58,922 bases of DNA from Aigarchaeota archaeon (GTDB lineage Archaea > Thermoproteota > Nitrososphaeria_A > Caldarchaeales > Calditenuaceae): contig JANXDH010000002.1 of NCBI GenBank assembly GCA_025059745.1, forward strand, positions 1 through 58,922, written 5' to 3'. A program made the translations under genes and the position numbers. How positions within the stretch are numbered: the first letter of the stretch is position 1; each line of letters starts with the position of its first letter. The notes below the pieces were generated by a model that was given only the letters and a program-made list of their open reading frames with translations, was not told the origin of the DNA and made no database searches. This document shows positions 58,181 through 58,922 of the stretch, piece after piece.

Positions 58181-58922
58181 TCATCTAATCTCCCCCATCA
58201 CGACCCTTATCCGGTCCGTAAACTTGTTGAGTTCCTCATCAGTCAAGATCTTTCCCAGTTGTACCTTGTAGTTAGGCGGTATCGACTTCACCAACGTGTG
58301 AGTTGGGTAGTTCGGATTAATCACGGCAGGTATCTCTCCGACCTCCTGAAGAACCCGCCCACCCTCGTTTACTAAATAGGTGATGAATAGTCTAGCCGCG
58401 TTCGGGTTCTGTGCCCTCGATGCCATAGAGACCGGTGTAGAGAACCCAAACATGGGGTTTATCCAGACCCAGGCTATGGGCGCGTTCCTTGAGATAGGTG
58501 GTGGTAAGTTCGAGGAGACGACTAACCCGACGGCCGCCTCTCCGACCTCTACCGCACTCATCACAGGTACAGGTTCAGACCTCCACGTTGGCCTGTTAGC
58601 GAGCACGCCCCTCATCCAATCCCAGAACTTCTGTTCGCCCCACATTTGGTTCAGGGGTATCAGAAGGTACATGACCACAGGCCAGTAGGTTATGAAGTCT
58701 GTCAGTACGAGCCTCCCCCTCCACTCCGGTCTAGCTAGGTCCTCTAAAGAGGTCGGCGCCCGATCAGGCGGTACTAAGCGCGTGTTGTATGATATCAACC
58801 AGACGACGTTCCTCACCGCGTATCCTATGTCGAGTATTAGTTCCCTCGGGAAGTCATCAGGCATGGATACTGTTGGCGGTCTCGATAAGATGATTCCCTC
58901 GCGGAGGAACAAAGCCATGGTC
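58181..58922 (-). CDS. Extracellular solute-binding protein, C-terminal part (runs off right edge)
   Basis: 247 codons of an open frame that reaches the right edge. The sequence follows type II (thiamine/iron/polyamine-type) binding proteins: VVWLISYNTRLVPPDRAPTSLEDLARPEWRGRLVLTD is the diagnostic segment with PxSxxDLxxPxWxGK-like spacing, and RAQNPNAARLFITYLVNEGGRVLQ the C-terminal conserved region. The N-terminus and signal peptide lie outside. It may supply an importer whose other genes lie beyond the window. The ligand is unknown. Confidence 0.85.
   Translation of the reverse strand, partial: TMALFLREGIILSRPPTVSMPDDFPRELILDIGYAVRNVVWLISYNTRLVPPDRAPTSLEDLARPEWRGRLVLTDFITYWPVVMYLLIPLNQMWGEQKFWDWMRGVLANRPTWRSEPVPVMSAVEVGEAAVGLVVSSNLPPPISRNAPIAWVWINPMFGFSTPVSMASRAQNPNAARLFITYLVNEGGRVLQEVGEIPAVINPNYPTHTLVKSIPPNYKVQLGKILTDEELNKFTDRIRVVMGEIR

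Noticed and set aside
1-58922. CRISPR array, insertion sequence or prophage
   Set aside because: No regularly spaced repeats, transposase or integrase ORFs, or terminal inverted repeats were seen anywhere in the window.
1-58922. Replication origin
   Set aside because: No Cdc6/Orc1 gene and no clustered origin-recognition boxes were found.

Overview
The window is chromosomal DNA from an archaeon, most likely a thermophilic member of the Thermoproteota/TACK side of the tree. Several genes point this way: archaeal EF-2, TFE, Trm56, glycerol-1-phosphate dehydrogenase, a Haloferax-type phosphomevalonate decarboxylase, archaeal-type PEP carboxylase, an A-type ATPase subunit I, ribosomal protein L40e, an archaeal SRP RNA and an intron-containing tRNA. 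A zinc-containing ferredoxin of the Sulfolobus/Thermoplasma type and heavy use of AGG/AGA and ATA codons fit a thermophile. Most genes have a TATA box about 25-30 bases before the start codon and look leaderless. The species cannot be named from the sequence alone.

Layout. 1-162 is the start of a secreted solute-binding protein that runs off the left edge. 163-4349 holds a hydroxyacid dehydrogenase and a HyuA-type ATPase coupled to an unrecognised protein. 4356-6206 is a three-gene sodium:solute symporter operon with two tiny membrane partners. 6308-7759 is a thiolase-fold protein with a DUF35 partner. 7756-10605 is a tungstate/molybdate ABC importer with a ModE-like regulator. 10697-19210 is a catabolic island: zinc alcohol dehydrogenase, cupin, two UbiD decarboxylases flanking an acyl-CoA-synthetase-like protein, an FMN-binding protein, the flavin prenyltransferase UbiX and a methylisocitrate-lyase-like enzyme.

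19298-30397 is mainly core metabolism and information processing: a mini zinc finger, an RHH/PIN pair, EF-2, MptD, phosphomevalonate decarboxylase, MazG, EgsA, ferredoxin, methionine aminopeptidase, TrpRS, SRP RNA, S14, CBS protein and L40e. 30407-43173 holds an MFS exporter, a candidate structured RNA, tRNA-Val, Trm56 and TFE, a degenerate ABC ATPase, a hexapeptide transferase, an F420/luciferase-like enzyme, HAD phosphatase, ATPase subunit I, PEP carboxylase, RidA, CoaBC, a sugar nucleotidyltransferase and tRNA-Arg. 43343-58922 holds a decayed Nudix-like gene, a cation exchanger, an orphan DNA methyltransferase, an ABC-2 exporter, tRNA-Met with two introns, IlvE, a lone NuoM-like antiporter subunit, aIF1A, a SufB/D-like protein, THEP1, HAD phosphatase, ArgRS and a truncated solute-binding protein.

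The best candidate for an undescribed system is the 10.7-19.2 kb island. It has two divergent UbiD enzymes and their cofactor maker UbiX. Between the UbiD genes lies an acyl-CoA synthetase (NDP-forming) alpha-like protein whose phosphorylatable His position is Thr and which has no ATP-grasp partner in the window. Next to the island are a thiolase homologue without its nucleophilic Cys (with DUF35), a HyuA ATPase without HyuB, a symporter and a tungstate importer. Together they suggest (de)carboxylation and C-C bond cleavage of an aromatic or other unsaturated acid; the substrate is not evident. Other notable items are a stand-alone ABC ATPase with its ATP motifs eroded, a 34-residue microprotein coupled to a symporter, a probable CTG start codon, and two candidate structured RNAs.
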